Below are positions 45,396 to 56,228 of a DNA stretch of 64,000 nt, one piece after another. The DNA is taken from contig CM063109.1 in assembly GCA_031841125.1 (NCBI GenBank), positions 5,370,321 through 5,434,320 on the forward strand. The letters are read 5' to 3'. Origin of the DNA: Acanthococcus lagerstroemiae (taxonomy: Eukaryota; Arthropoda; Insecta; Hemiptera; Eriococcidae). Positions within the stretch are counted from its first letter, which is position 1. Each line of letters opens with the position of its first letter. The notes under the pieces were generated by a model. The model saw only the letters and a list, made by a program, of their open reading frames with translations. It made no database searches and had not been told where the DNA came from. A program made the translations under genes and the position numbers.

Positions 45396-46563
45396 TTTAC
45401 AATTCTACGAAGATATTGGTGAGTTAAAAAACAAGTAAAAAACGAGAAAAATGGATTTTCAGCGTTCTGTAAAGTCATGTTTCATACACGTATTATACGA
45501 CTGCGAAATTAGAGTGTTAATTTTCTTCTGCCACGAAAACGTCAAGAAGATTTACTCTTGCCCTCTAATCGTCCAAAAGAGGCTGATGTTTCTCTTTCAC
45601 CTTATATGTAAATCGAAAATTACAGACCACGCTAAATTAGCTTCGCCAAACACGAACCAAGCTTGCGCGACAGACATTCAAAGAGCGAGTCTAGGCAGCC
45701 CATAGGGAACTGCATCAATTCACCTGCATAGGTGCGTATGTTTGTGTACGTATCCTCACTGGTTAACTGAACCTATCCCTGGAATTATTCTTCGTACAGA
45801 TGCGTGTGTTCAGAGTTATTCCAGCTGCACGGATACTGAAACTATTTTTTACCGGCACACCCGTTAGGGTACTAATCAATTTGGAGTACTCCTGTGAATG
45901 TGTTCCACCTATCAGTCCTGATAAAACAACCGATACATCCTCGTGAGTATGGTTCATATACGCATTTTCCCATATCGAACTTCGGACATACTTTTACAGC
46001 TGATATTTCATCAACAGCCTGACTAGTCGTTAAGTAACGAACAGCTGTTCCAGGTCCGTCGTTACTCGACGCTCAACTCAATATATGTATTTTACGAATA
46101 GTCAATGGTGGCAATACTAGAGGGCAGAGGGAACAAGTGCTCCTTTCTGAAAAAATCTAGAAGGGTGACGTCCTAGGAAAGTTACACAACACTGAACACC
46201 AGATTTACTAAACGGGGGCAACAGGAGCAAGGGGTACTAAGTTTTCCACCACATCCAATTTCAGCAACAACGAACGTTTTTCTTCATGTTTTCTAACTAC
46301 TGACTGATAATATCATCAGGACTATGCTCTCCCCCCCCCTCTCCAGAAAAACACAGATCGTCACCATAGCTAATGAAAATCTCTTTCTGAGGAGACGATA
46401 AATCGGTTTGCAAAACTGCTCTCACAGACTGTATGTATTGCTTACTGGCAATTCAAACAGTCGCATTCAGGGTCAATACAGTTCGGACCGTATAAAAAAA
46501 TTGACATCTTCCGAATAATTACTTCACTAAGAAGTCAGAAGATTCGAACACCTTAGGAGACTT
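45396..46563. other. No gene recognised
   Basis: No feature supported beyond a short C-run at 46331-46339. Confidence 0.4.
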
Positions 46564-46664
46564 CTATATGTAGGGCGGGCTAATTCACAATTTCTTCCTT
46601 CTGTAGTCCAGATCACTTTCAGTTCCGAAGGAAGAAATTGTGAATTGGCACACCCTACATATAG
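46564..46664. mobile_element. 101-bp hairpin, minimal member of the TGTAGGGTGTGCC family
   Basis: Arms of about 38 bp: CTATATGTAGGGCGGGCTAA and TTCACAATTTCTTCCTT pair with AAGGAAGAAATTGTGAATT and CACCCTACATATAG, leaving a loop of about 25 bp that contains CTGTAGTCC. Shares its terminus with 14438 and with the 680-bp foldback at 48520, so it looks like an internally deleted derivative. Could fold as an RNA hairpin if transcribed. Confidence 0.8.
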
Positions 46665-47190
46665 TATTTACCAAGTTCACTCACACTTCCAACATGGACA
46701 CTAACCTTAGGAGACCTTCGTGATTAGCAAGAAGAGAGACGAGAGATGCAACGTTCAAATATGACCAATGACAACGCTTCCCATTGCCACAACTTCGCCA
46801 AATGACTACTGAATTCGCCAAAAATGTCAAAAAACCGAACGGTTTCAGGGATTGCCGTAACATCTAGCTTTACAGGCCTCTGATAACATCGTGGGTATCG
46901 CCATTTAGTTAATATTTTTACATCATTATAAGAAGGCATCGCTCATTCGCACTTGACCACAGCCTCGTTTCACCAGTCACGACAGAGAACTCGTACAACC
47001 AACATTAACCGCCTATGACAACCAGTTCTAGCACCTCCGACTTGGTTCGAAAAGGTCGACAAAAGCCAACTTACACCAACTGACGTGATTACACTTCGGC
47101 CATCAAGCATCAATACATGATGATGTTGTCCATCCGAAAATCACCACCAAAATTGTCGCGTTTATCTCGTAAACCCAGCAATCAAAGGTC
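46665..47190. other. No gene recognised
   Basis: No supportable feature. Confidence 0.4.
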
Positions 47191-48505
47191 AAGAGCGTCA
47201 CAAGAGAGCCGACCGACAGTTGTAAAATTCACCACCTCGGGAAACGCGCCACCGTACACCGCCTGCGTCTAGCGCAGACGAAAAATACGATCAACGATAC
47301 ACATTCAAAAGTGAAAGCGCCTGGAAAATGAAAGTTACGGCACATAATTGACGTGTATTATACGTATATAAATGTACTCCAGTGTTGAGAAAACCGCGGC
47401 GCGCGCCCGACAAAGACACACGGGCAAAACGACGAAGACAGAGATAGACGGCAGAGAGCGTATGAAAACGAGGCAATGACGTTGCCGAAGCAGACGAAAA
47501 TGTCTGAGGGATGGACATGACGTCATAAAGGAAAAACTTTTTCCGCAGATGTGAGAAAAGCGATGAATGGAAAACGGTTCCGCGTGCACACTGCATAGTG
47601 CCGCGAGAGAGAGAAAGAGTGAGGGGATAGAAAGGGGGGAGAGAGAGAGAGAGAGGGAAAAGATGAAAGGACTTAAACCGAAACAAGAGAGTGAATATAG
47701 GTGGATAAAAAGCGAAGAGATGCCCGGTGGGAGGGGTTGCAGGGCTAGTTACAGAGCGAAAAGTGGAAAATAAGGTCAAGGTAGTGGCGGCGGCGAAGAA
47801 TGCGGGGGAAAGAGGAAAAGCAATTTTGTACATTAGCATGCGAACGCTGAGTGTAAGCGACAACATAAACAAACACCTTCCCCCCTTTTTACGCACCTCG
47901 CTCGTAGCGGGCGAACCCCCCTGCGATATCCAAACAGCCGTTTTTACTTTAACGCCCGTCGCAGTCCCTCCCACCGTAGTAGTGGTAGTAGTAATAGTTG
48001 CACAACTTGTGTATACGTAGTAGTAGTAGTGGTAGTAGTCGTTGTCGTCGCAAACCTTTTACTATTAACGTGAAACGAGAGAAAGCATTCCGATCGGGAG
48101 TATCACGACGAAAATTTAAGTGCACTCGTGTAGACGGATTTAGCCGCGTGCCATTCATAAACGCTAGACAATCAACGCGGAAAAACCGTATATTTATATC
48201 TGCTCGACTATTATAGGTGACATCGACCTACTGTTTACTGTTTACTATTATCCGTTATCGTAATTACCGATGTCGAAAACACTATTCGCGTACTCCAAAC
48301 CGGCCCGTTTTCTTTCATTCGCTAGCTTCGGAAATGCTATTCCTGAAGAACGAAATTTAATGGCCAAGGTCAATGTTTCTAGATGCGCCGCGAGCCTCCA
48401 ATGGATGAAGGGCACGCACCCTGGACAGATGGAAGGCGAGGAGCACATAATCTGCGTCCGAAAAGACTTCAGAGATAATGGAAACTTAATCGCCACTAGT
48501 TTACC
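47191..48505. promoter_or_regulatory. CpG-dense block with GA tract
   Basis: CpG-rich and transposon-free. Includes a GA-rich tract (47604-47660) and GTA/GTG triplet arrays (47976-47999 and 48017-48050). The long minus frame (47291-47974, 227 codons) is Ser/Leu/Phe-rich because it reads the GA tract in complement, so I do not call it. An 80-codon + frame at 48270-48512 is open but unrecognised. Confidence 0.42.
47604..47660 (+). repeat. GA-rich microsatellite
   Basis: GAGAGAGAGAAAGAG followed by an 18-nt GA array. Third GA tract falling in a CpG-dense block. Confidence 0.9.
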
Positions 48506-48519
48506 ACTCTAATCGAAGA

Positions 48520-49201
48520 GTCCATTTCAGAGTGTGAGTGAACTTGATAATATTCCATTTGTAGGATGTGCCAATTCACTTTTTCTTCTTCTGTAGTCCT
48601 GAACGCTTTCGGCTGTTATGCCATCATCAGTGAAGTACCCTCAATGGGACCTTGTCTCTTGTGGTTCTGTAGTCACAGTCGAGAGTAGTACCGTATGGTG
48701 AACCTGTTTAGTCATGTGCTCCTATTGGTTGTCTGTGATTGTGCAGGCTCTCCAATCCGTGGGTGTTTTGTTATTAGTTGGAATATGTTCTTGCTTTGGA
48801 AGCTAGTCGTTGTGTTTATTAGGTTGTTTTGTTTCGACCTTTATTATTTCTAGTTGTTCGTTTAGCATAGAAAACAACACAAGAAAAAGAAAATTAGAAG
48901 AACAACTAGAAATAATAAAGGCAAAAACAAAACAACCTAATACACACAACCAACTTCCAAAGCGAGAACTTATTCCAACTAATAACAAAACACCCACGGA
49001 TTGGACAGACTGCATAATCACAGACAACCAATAGGAGCACATGACTAAATAGGTTCACCATACGGTACTACTCTCGACTGTGACTACAAGACCACAAGAG
49101 ACAAGTCTTATTTACGGTACTCCACTTATGATGCATAACAGCCGAAAGCGCTCTGGACTACAAAATAAGAAAAGGGTGAAATGGCACACCCTACAAATGG
49201 A
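48520..49201. mobile_element. 680-bp foldback element with 14-bp flanking duplication
   Basis: From 48553 (TTCCATTTGTAGG) to 49202 the sequence is an almost continuous palindrome with arms of about 300 bp and a loop of about 30-45 bp near 48877. Paired words include GTAGTACCGTATGGTGAACC and its complement, and GTGGGTGTTTTGTTATTAGT and its complement. ACTCTAATCGAAGA occurs exactly at 48506-48519 and 49202-49215, so the insertion is bounded there. The left end holds TCCATTT twice. Mirror-image frames on the two strands (48803-49042) are a consequence of the palindrome, not genes. Confidence 0.85.
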
Positions 49202-49215
49202 ACTCTAATCGAAGA

Positions 49216-50081
49216 TACAGAAAACCAGTTTACAAAAACCGCTGTCCCACTATCACTATTGCACCTTACAAATCGGCCCTGACGTGCGTCTCCTTTCGAA
49301 AACGTTCACAGGGTTTGGCATCGGCAAGACAACCGCATTCAGTTTTCTAAGTCAGTTATATCGACTAATCCTCGACATTTTTGCCAATTCCAACTATTAG
49401 TCAATGAGGAAAGCCGCAGATCCCTTGGCTCACAGCTCCATTTTCCCGGTAGGTTCAGTCTTTCCATTGGGCCGACCATCTGCATATCTGTCTGTTCATC
49501 AAACTGACTGTTTCTCTGTCAGTTATAAGAGGCGCCTGGCTGACTGTCTCATCCCTCAGTTTATCCGTCTTTCTGGTTAGGACTGTCTCGGCAATTTTCA
49601 CTGTTTCAGGTTGGCAACCTATTCAGTATTGTTTCCAGCGGAAGTAGGCGGGCAGTGACAAAAAGAGCGATACTTGCTCTTTCCTCTGTTTACCTTGTCC
49701 GTTGATCTACCTGTTTCTTACAGGCGTGTTTCTTCCTGTTTTCTGACGGATCGGTCGGTGGTTTTTTGAGCCAACTGTCCTTCTGTGTCTGAACGGAACA
49801 ACGAGTACCATTAGAACTCATATTTTCCCGAATTCATCGGTCCGACAACCCACTCAGCGTTTTCCATGACAGGGGAATGGAAGACAGAAACTCAGTTTTT
49901 AGTATCCCAACATGAAAAATTCCACAGAATTCTGGATGTACTAGACCAGAGACAACAATTTGAAAATGTTCACAAAACAATGGCGTGAGAATACATGGTT
50001 CTATAGGTATCTCCAACGAGGAATTTATTTATGTTAATTTTTTGATTATAATTCATTTCCCCCCTCCCCTCCATCACGGAA
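49216..50081. other. No gene recognised; degenerate CTGT/CTGACTGT repeats
   Basis: Between about 49440 and 49790 CTGTCTGTT, CTGACTGTTTCT, CTGACTGTCTC and related words recur on +. Probably a decayed (CTGT)n-type satellite. Confidence 0.45.
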
Positions 50082-50300
50082 ATCTTAGTTATTGATCGAA
50101 CAACACTATACGCGTTCAGTATTGTTATCGGTATCACTGTAGCTATTCCTGCGCGATAAAAAGGGAAAATTTCAATTTTGAAGCTGGAAAACGAGAGGTT
50201 CTTGAGATAAATGGACAACGCCATCGTATTCGGCTTTCAAAATACAGCTAAAATCATATAATCTCACCCTCTTGTTTTTTATGCTGTTGTGTAGTGTAAT
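50082..50300 (+). repeat. Dispersed repeat, copy 2 of 2 (partner at 14593-14840)
   Basis: GCGTTCAGTATTGTTATCGG near 50110, ATCGTATTC and TTCAAAATACAGCTAAAATC match the first copy in order and orientation. Class unknown. Confidence 0.75.
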
Positions 50301-51440
50301 TGGCTTCCTGGTAAACATGTAGAAGGGAAGTATCCGAATTACCGACCACTGACCGAAAACCAACTGAGGATCTGGGAGGATTTGAAAGAGATCAACCGAA
50401 AACTGTACGACCTTAGATAGCCGAGTGGTGACAAAATGTAAACTTCAATAGTGTTTTCCTTAAAACATACGCCTTTCTTCCATCCGACACCCAAGTATTG
50501 AACGCTTCAAAATAATGTCCATTAATGGCGAACTTCTTTCTCTTCCCGTACAATAAATTTAACATTTTCAATCCCTTTCCTCAAATCAACGGTTCTTAAA
50601 GTTTCTCAGTAACGGACTCCTTTTCAGAACAGTAAATATTTCGTGAACCATCAGAATGAGCAAAGGTGGGTTCCAGTGTTACTTTGGAAATCATACAAAG
50701 AAACACGAGTGAAAAAAGTGACACTTTTTAGAGGCAGCCACTAGAGAGGCTTTGTGGAGCCCTGGGGCTCGATGGGAAAACCGCCTTACCGATCATAAAC
50801 TGAGTTGAAATGATTAGTGGCCGATTCAAGGCCAGGACTCTATCTAACGTACAGCCTTCCAAAATGGCTGATCCAAGCTAGTCCTAATGGATATGGAGAA
50901 CATCAGAAAAGAGATACAACGGATCAGCTCAATTTCAGAAAATAATAAATTCCATAAATCCTTTGCTGGATATGAATCGACAATATAAGACTTGTCATCC
51001 AGTTCGATTATCTAACCCCCCCCCCCCCCACCCCTACCACCAACACACAATGAGCTCAAGCGTAGAAGGATTACTCATTACAACTTACAACTCATCAACT
51101 CCTTCAAACACTTCCTACTCTGTAACTAGCAAATCAAGACCTCGTGATTCGTCAGACTTTCCTACCTCTCCACTCATTGAGTTGAAAAGGATCGCGAATT
51201 CTCATTATTGACACTAAAGATCTTTTCGTAATCGAGTGAATTTACCTACGTACCGAGGAGTGAACTAGTTTCACTATGAGTAGTGCACAACACCCACAAC
51301 CAAACCGTTCTAAGCATCACTAGAACAGAGCTTTTTATACACCCAGTCAGCAGCTGTTGTTTCCAGACCACGAATAGTAATCATTTTATCGTAATAAACT
51401 GCCGTCGTTTTACTCGATAATCTGTTTTGCATTTCGCAGC
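50301..51440. other. No gene recognised
   Basis: A C14 run at 51016-51029. AAAATGGCTGATC at 50863 resembles the ends at 38.3 and 39.1 kb but has no partner. No gene supported. Confidence 0.4.
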
Positions 51441-52060
51441 TCGACCATAATTCAGCGATAATTTAATGCCGAAAAAAATTCAGTTTGCAAAAAAACACAA
51501 GACCAAAATGAAAACGCTTCAGCACTCCTTGCTGTTCTCAAAACGCTACTTCACTTTCTCCTCAGCTCAGCCCACACCCTTTTTCTCTCATTTTTCTTTC
51601 TTTTTTCTCTTTCGTTCCTTCTGTCTTCCTTTTTTTTTCTTCCTTTTCTTCGTTCGTCCTTCCTTCCTTTTTTCATAATACGAAGTAATTCGAATCTCTC
51701 TTCTTACGTAAGACGGAAAATCGATGGAAGGGACGAAGAGAACGCGCGCAACGGGGAAGAAAGCACTCGACAACTAGTGAGGGCAGGACGGACGCTCCTT
51801 TGCGCCGCCGAAGAAACCCTACACTAACGTTCTCTTCGGAACGAAAAGTCGTACAGGACAGCGTAATGAAAGAACGTCGCCATATTCTGTGTTGTTATTT
51901 TTTTAATTTATTTTTTCTTCAAATAGACTTGAAACCGAACACATGATTTCGAGAACGTGTACAATGAAGTTCGGCGCAGCACCGCCAAAGAAATACGAAT
52001 GTGAACTCAATAGTTACAAACTAGGTATGTTCACACGCTTACCAGAGTTCGTATCAGGTC
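51441..52060. promoter_or_regulatory. Small CpG-enriched block with pyrimidine tract
   Basis: A long T/C-rich run (51560-51675) followed by CpG-rich DNA (51680-52000). The 70-codon frame here is Phe/Ser low complexity. A hAT-like half end (TCGGATTCACGGAGGGAGGGG) follows at about 52060. Confidence 0.35.
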
Positions 52061-52119
52061 GGATTCACGGAGGGAGGGGGATTTGCCTCTCCTAGGAAGG
52101 AAAACTGAAACTAATAGCA

Positions 52120-52750
52120 CTTTAAAAATGACCAAGTTTTAAAAAATCTTACAACTCTAGGGAGTCCAAACAATTATGGAGTTACGAAAGCTGTTAACGA
52201 GCTTTGAAGAGTCTTAAGAGGACTGGAAGAATCATACAAAATTTTGAATGCGAATTTTGAACAGCCTTAGCGAATCTTGATGAAGTTTTACAGAGCCTTA
52301 AAGAGCATCTACTCGTCTCGCGTATGCAAAAATTTCTTGAATTCCTGATTATGTGTCGAAGAGGCTGGAGAAATCGGGAAGAGCTCGATGATAGAGGGCA
52401 TATGGCGATACAGGCATGTCAAATTGGCCCCGGGACACCGAATGGGCCTGTGTCCGGAAGTTACAAAAAGTTTTGCACGCTAACAGAACCTTAAGAAAGT
52501 TTGAAAGGTTTGAATTAGTATTAAGGCATCTTGGTTAGTTTTGTATACAAGTGCTGAAGGGCTTTGAAAGTTCTAAACAGTTCTGATCGTGTCTTGAAGA
52601 GCTATAATCAAGTTTGAAAAAGTCATAAGGAGTCGTAAAGGAACGTTCAACAGTTTTAGTGAGTCTTGAGCAAATTCGAAAAACTGATACGAGCTTTAAA
52701 TGAGAGTAACGGAGTCTGAAAGATTCTTATACTAGCACTGAAGATTGAAT
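52120..52750 (+). repeat. Degenerate minisatellite of GAGTCTTGAA-type words
   Basis: Words such as AGAGTCTTAAGAG, AGAGCCTTAAAGAG, GTCTTGAAGAG, GAGTCTTGAGCAAA and GAGTCTGAAAG recur at roughly 20-30 bp over 600 bp, too diverged for a clean unit. Similar arrays lie at 10.4, 30.8 (complement) and 62.7 kb. It is interrupted by the dispersed repeat at 52388. Confidence 0.5.
52388..52458 (+). repeat. Dispersed 60-bp repeat, copy B
   Basis: ATGATAGAGGGCATATGGCG, then CATGTCAAATTGGCCCCGGG and ATGGGCCTG, align with copies A (20402) and C (56886). Confidence 0.65.
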
Positions 52751-52834
52751 AGTCTAACTAGGCTATAAGTATGATCACCTGCCATTTTTATCAGCACGTG
52801 ATAACCCGTTTAACCACGTAATTCCAAATTCCCG

Positions 52835-52864
52835 GTGTGTGTGTGTGTGTGTGCGCGCGCGCGC
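52835..52864. repeat. (GT)n(GC)n microsatellite, Z-DNA-prone
   Basis: About 9 GT followed by about 6 GC units, 30 bp of uninterrupted purine-pyrimidine alternation. Confidence 0.95.
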
Positions 52865-53069
52865 TACCGTTGCGTGATGAGAGGACTGAAAATCTAAGGC
52901 ACATAGGAGAGGGAAAACTTCGACAGCTAAACCCAGATGAAAGCAAGGGGAAACTACATCAGTATTCTTCGCTAGAAATGCGTCTCAACCACCACAATTA
53001 TGATAACAACTCACAAAGTACATAATAATTCCGGACGTAAAAAGTCTCCCATTCGGATGCCCGGGCGGA

Positions 53070-53515
53070 GACTACCTAGTGAGAAACTATCAGAATCAAG
53101 AATGGGAACATGGAATGTAAGGACACTGAATGAGGTAGTCAAATTACAAATTATTACTAGAGGCAATGGTTGAAAGAAAGATCTGGAAAGGAAGGCAAAA
53201 ACTGAGCTAAGAAGAGCAGATAATGAAGGATACAAAATGTAAATCTTTCTCAGAAATGGAAATATTACCGCAGGAGAGAAAAAAGTGAAGAGACGCAATC
53301 GCGGACTGGCTGGAGGGAATGAGGGGAATCAATGGCCGGGCCCCTTGGACTGCGGGCCCGCCCAAAATATGACTTGTTCCAGGAATGGAAAAATACTGGT
53401 TGGGGCAGGCGGGCCCCAACCAGTATTTCCTTTTTACAATTCCCTTGCCCCTTTGTCAGTCCGCGGGTGAAGAGACGTAACCTAATAGTCGAGAGACGGA
53501 GTATAACAACAATTT
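53070..53515 (+). pseudogene. Internally deleted LINE (endonuclease start fused to C-terminal tail)
   Basis: ATG at 53102 begins MGTWNVRTLNEVVKLQ, the TWNVRTL strand that opens the AP-endonuclease domain of many animal LINEs. About 60 bp later the sequence passes directly into the C-terminal tail (LLEAMVE, then EEQIMKDTK, KSFSEM), homologous to 23.2-23.7 kb. The central endonuclease and the whole reverse transcriptase are missing. The tail is interrupted at 53299-53466 by a short hairpin element and ends near 53515. Confidence 0.7.
53299..53466. mobile_element. 168-bp hairpin element with 14-bp duplication, inside LINE tail
   Basis: GTGAAGAGACGCAA (53285-53298) and GTGAAGAGACGTAA (53467-53480) flank it. 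The ends GCGGACTG and CAGTCCGC are inverted. The centre holds a perfect 16-bp stem (53391-53406 with 53413-53428) and three GGGCCC sites. The intact LINE tail at 23.73 kb (GTGGAGAGACGCAACCTACT) shows the empty site. Confidence 0.8.
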
Positions 53516-53653
53516 CAACTTCGTTTTGTGAACGACTGGTTCACACTATTGTCATCGAAATGACTAGAAACGGCCAGAAACCCATTTCAAATGCATTTTT
53601 GATAATATTATTTACTCATTGTTGACTATCGATTTGCAATTTTATTAGATCAA

Positions 53654-53871
53654 TGAAGGAACCTCAAGTACTAAGATTCTATAGTTTCACATGGGTATAG
53701 TGGACCGCCATTTCGATTCTCAATTAGCCCGAACATCCATGGGCGAGCGAGTCCGAGGATGCTCGGACTAACTTGGGAATCAAAATGGCGGTCCAGTATA
53801 CCTGTGTGAAAACCATAGTACCCTACAAGTACTAGTACGTAAGGAAATCCTCAGTACTTAAGGTTCCTTCA
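53654..53871. mobile_element. 218-bp foldback with GACCGCCATTT arms
   Basis: TGAAGGAACCTCAAGTACT (53654-53672) pairs with AGTACTTAAGGTTCCTTCA (53853-53871). Inside, CTATAGTTTCACATGGGTAT and GGACCGCCATTT pair with AAATGGCGGTCC and CTGTGTGAAAACCATAG. A hairpin core (CCGAGGATGCTCGG) lies at about 53752. No target duplication identified. Confidence 0.8.
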
Positions 53872-54180
53872 CTAACCAAATCAAATTACTAGTTACTGGT
53901 TCACAACGAGTAAATAATATTGTCAAATGTCGTACATCGAGTGGTTTTCAGACCATGTCCAGTCATTTCTACCCCAATAAAGTGAACTAATTCTTTACAA
54001 GACGAATTTAAAATTACATGTGGTTAGATGGGTCATCATACACAAATGTAGCGGATGATCAAACACCTAGTTCTATTGGATGGTATTACAAAAAGCATTA
54101 AAAATATTCTAACAGCTGTCACAAGGTCGTATGACTGAGGAAGGAGGCGGGGGGAGACAAAGAAGAATCAGCTATAATAT
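53872..54180. other. No gene recognised
   Basis: Featureless AT-rich interval. Confidence 0.4.
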
Positions 54181-55450
54181 ATGGCGTCTAATCTCGGACG
54201 TGCCGCGAACTGACTCCTTTTGTCCTTATGACCGCAAACGGCGAATTTACGTGCATGCGGACACTTGAACTCGCTTCATCTCCACTACTAAATCGAACAT
54301 CCTCCGCGTTTCTTCTTCCACGTTCCTCGGCCGGTGCACGCACACTAGCAGCACCATCGCAAATGCATCATGCAGCAGCCTCGTAAATTCTTCAACCGTG
54401 GAAAATGATAACGCGGGCACGCTAGGCACCGGCGTAGCCGAACGAGAGGGGAACGAGGAAGAAAAAAAATAAGACGACCGAGGCGAGCATCATTTTTCTT
54501 CCAGAGCCAACGAAAATAAAGTATGCAAAATTAAATCGCGACGTCGTGAAATTTTAAGTAAGATAAATTAAGCACTCCATCCGGAACGCACCGCTCTGGA
54601 ATATTAACGACCAAGAAAATCCAGACGACGACGACGACAACAACAACGTATTCGGAACGTAACTTCGACCATTCTAGATATTATTAATCTACGAACGTGC
54701 AATATCGTACGGCACCAAATACGACACACGTTCGCCGAATCAACTTCATTACACTCGAAAATTTAATAATAAATGAATAAAGGAAGAATGAGAAAAGCAG
54801 AGAGGAAGAGAGAGTGAGAAAAGACGCGAGAGAAAGATCAACCCCGTCAGGCAGGAAATCCAAAATCCGAACACCCGCGCCCACCGTGTACAACATTCCC
54901 ACCATCGCGGAAATCAGTTCACGTCAAGACGTGTTTAGGGAAAGAAAAGTAAACGTTGAATATGTGCGGGGTCAGTAACCGACCTAGAAAAATCCATTCA
55001 ACGACGAGCATAATCGGTGACTCACACAAATGCGTAAACGCTCGTGTGTGAGTGCGCTGTGCAGTACACACTTTCAAAGGAGCGTATAAAAACGAGCCCA
55101 TCATTAACACGTGCGCACAAACGTACACAGACACACGCACACGACCACGACGACACATGTTCGTCGAACACCTTGTACCGATAATATCCAATTGTTCCGC
55201 CGACGTAACCCTCTCCGAATGTGATTTCCCTCGCGCGTCACCCCGCGGCGTGTGTAACGCTATCCGAAAACATCACAATTCAATCGAGGACGACAGAACA
55301 CAAAGACACGCCGACACGGTCCGTACGAAGGTGTACAAACAAAAATCGTTCGCACGCTCGCAGCCAAAATCGAATATCGAGCCGGCGACACATTTTGAAG
55401 TCGGAAAGTCCAGGTTCGAGAAATGACCGGATGTGGACACGTTCGTTCTT
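54181..55450. promoter_or_regulatory. CpG-dense, transposon-free block
   Basis: High CpG with (GAC)n(AAC)n at 54623-54648 and TATAAAAA at 55085-55092. Contains the candidate exon at 54251-54421. Overlapping + frames at 55052-55487 (88 and 124 codons) are unrecognised. Confidence 0.42.
54251..54421 (-). CDS. Possible internal coding exon, unknown protein
   Basis: On the minus strand a pyrimidine tract (complement of about 54438-54471) leads to a TGCCTAG acceptor, then 171 nt open in one frame, then GCATGCAC/GTAAAT, a plausible donor. The exon starts at codon position 3 and ends after position 2, so it is phase-symmetric. Translation includes STVEEFTRLLHDAF, then VCVHRPRNVEEETRR and MFDLVVEMKRVQV, a mix of hydrophobic and charged residues unlike the simple-sequence frames. 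Codons mostly end in G or C, but the surrounding DNA is also GC-rich. I recognise no family, and chance is a real alternative. Confidence 0.28.
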
Positions 55451-56220
55451 GTACGACGTTTTCCTACAGATACACGATCTCTGCTAGTGTCAGCACCACT
55501 GTCTCGTAACAGGAAATTACAACTACATGTAAGTCAAAGCTGTTGTGACTTTCAACATGTGTACACCCGAAATTAAAACTTCTAGATCGCACGTTTCTGA
55601 TAAGACTGTCATTTTGATATTGTCCACTCGTATGTACATACATACACATATCCGAAGTTCGTCAATAAGAATTGAATGTATAGACTATACACACAGACAT
55701 CACTTGATAGTCTGTTATGGACAGATATGTAATCTGTAAGTCCACATATTGTAGGGTAGATGTACCTATTCCCACCACTATACCAGATCTCGCCAGTTAC
55801 AATTACAATGATTGTGATGGAATAACAAGCGTCCAGAGGAGGTCAGAAACTCGTCACTTGTGTACACACTATAGGAATTTAAACTTAAAAGAGTTTGAAG
55901 TGTTGGCAGCCCTGCGATATGTGTGAGTGATTACACGTATGATTTACCGTAAACGTGTAGCAAACTTCAACCATCATTAAATCGATTAGAAATTCACTTT
56001 CAAAGAAAATTTGTACTAAATTCGACTGCATCATCACCAAAAAATTAAATTATAATCAGTTCTACTGGCAGAATAATTTTTACTCGGGTTTTTTCCCTAC
56101 TGAAGGTACCAGTGTTTCTAATTGAAAGTACACATGATCACTCACTCATTTTCAACCGTTAACACCGGCGCAGGTAATTTTGTAGCGCACTCTAGCGCAG
56201 GTTTCAATCCCCATGTTCGA
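55451..56220. other. No gene; lone hAT-type end at 55869-55913
   Basis: AAACTTAAAAGAGTTTGAAG followed by TGTTGGCAGCCCTG (ending 55914) matches 57067-57103 (AAACTTAAAGAGTTT...GTTGGTAGCCCTG). The CAGGGCTGCCAAC complement looks like a hAT terminus; both copies lack the other end. Confidence 0.45.
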
Positions 56221-56228
56221 CTTGTGAA

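Noticed and set aside
47291..47974. 227-codon open frame on -
   Set aside because: Ser/Leu/Phe-rich translation of the complement of a GA microsatellite, overlapping open frames on +. Best explained by biased composition.
48803..49042. Similar 74-79-codon frames on both strands
   Set aside because: They mirror each other because the DNA is a palindrome; not a gene pair.
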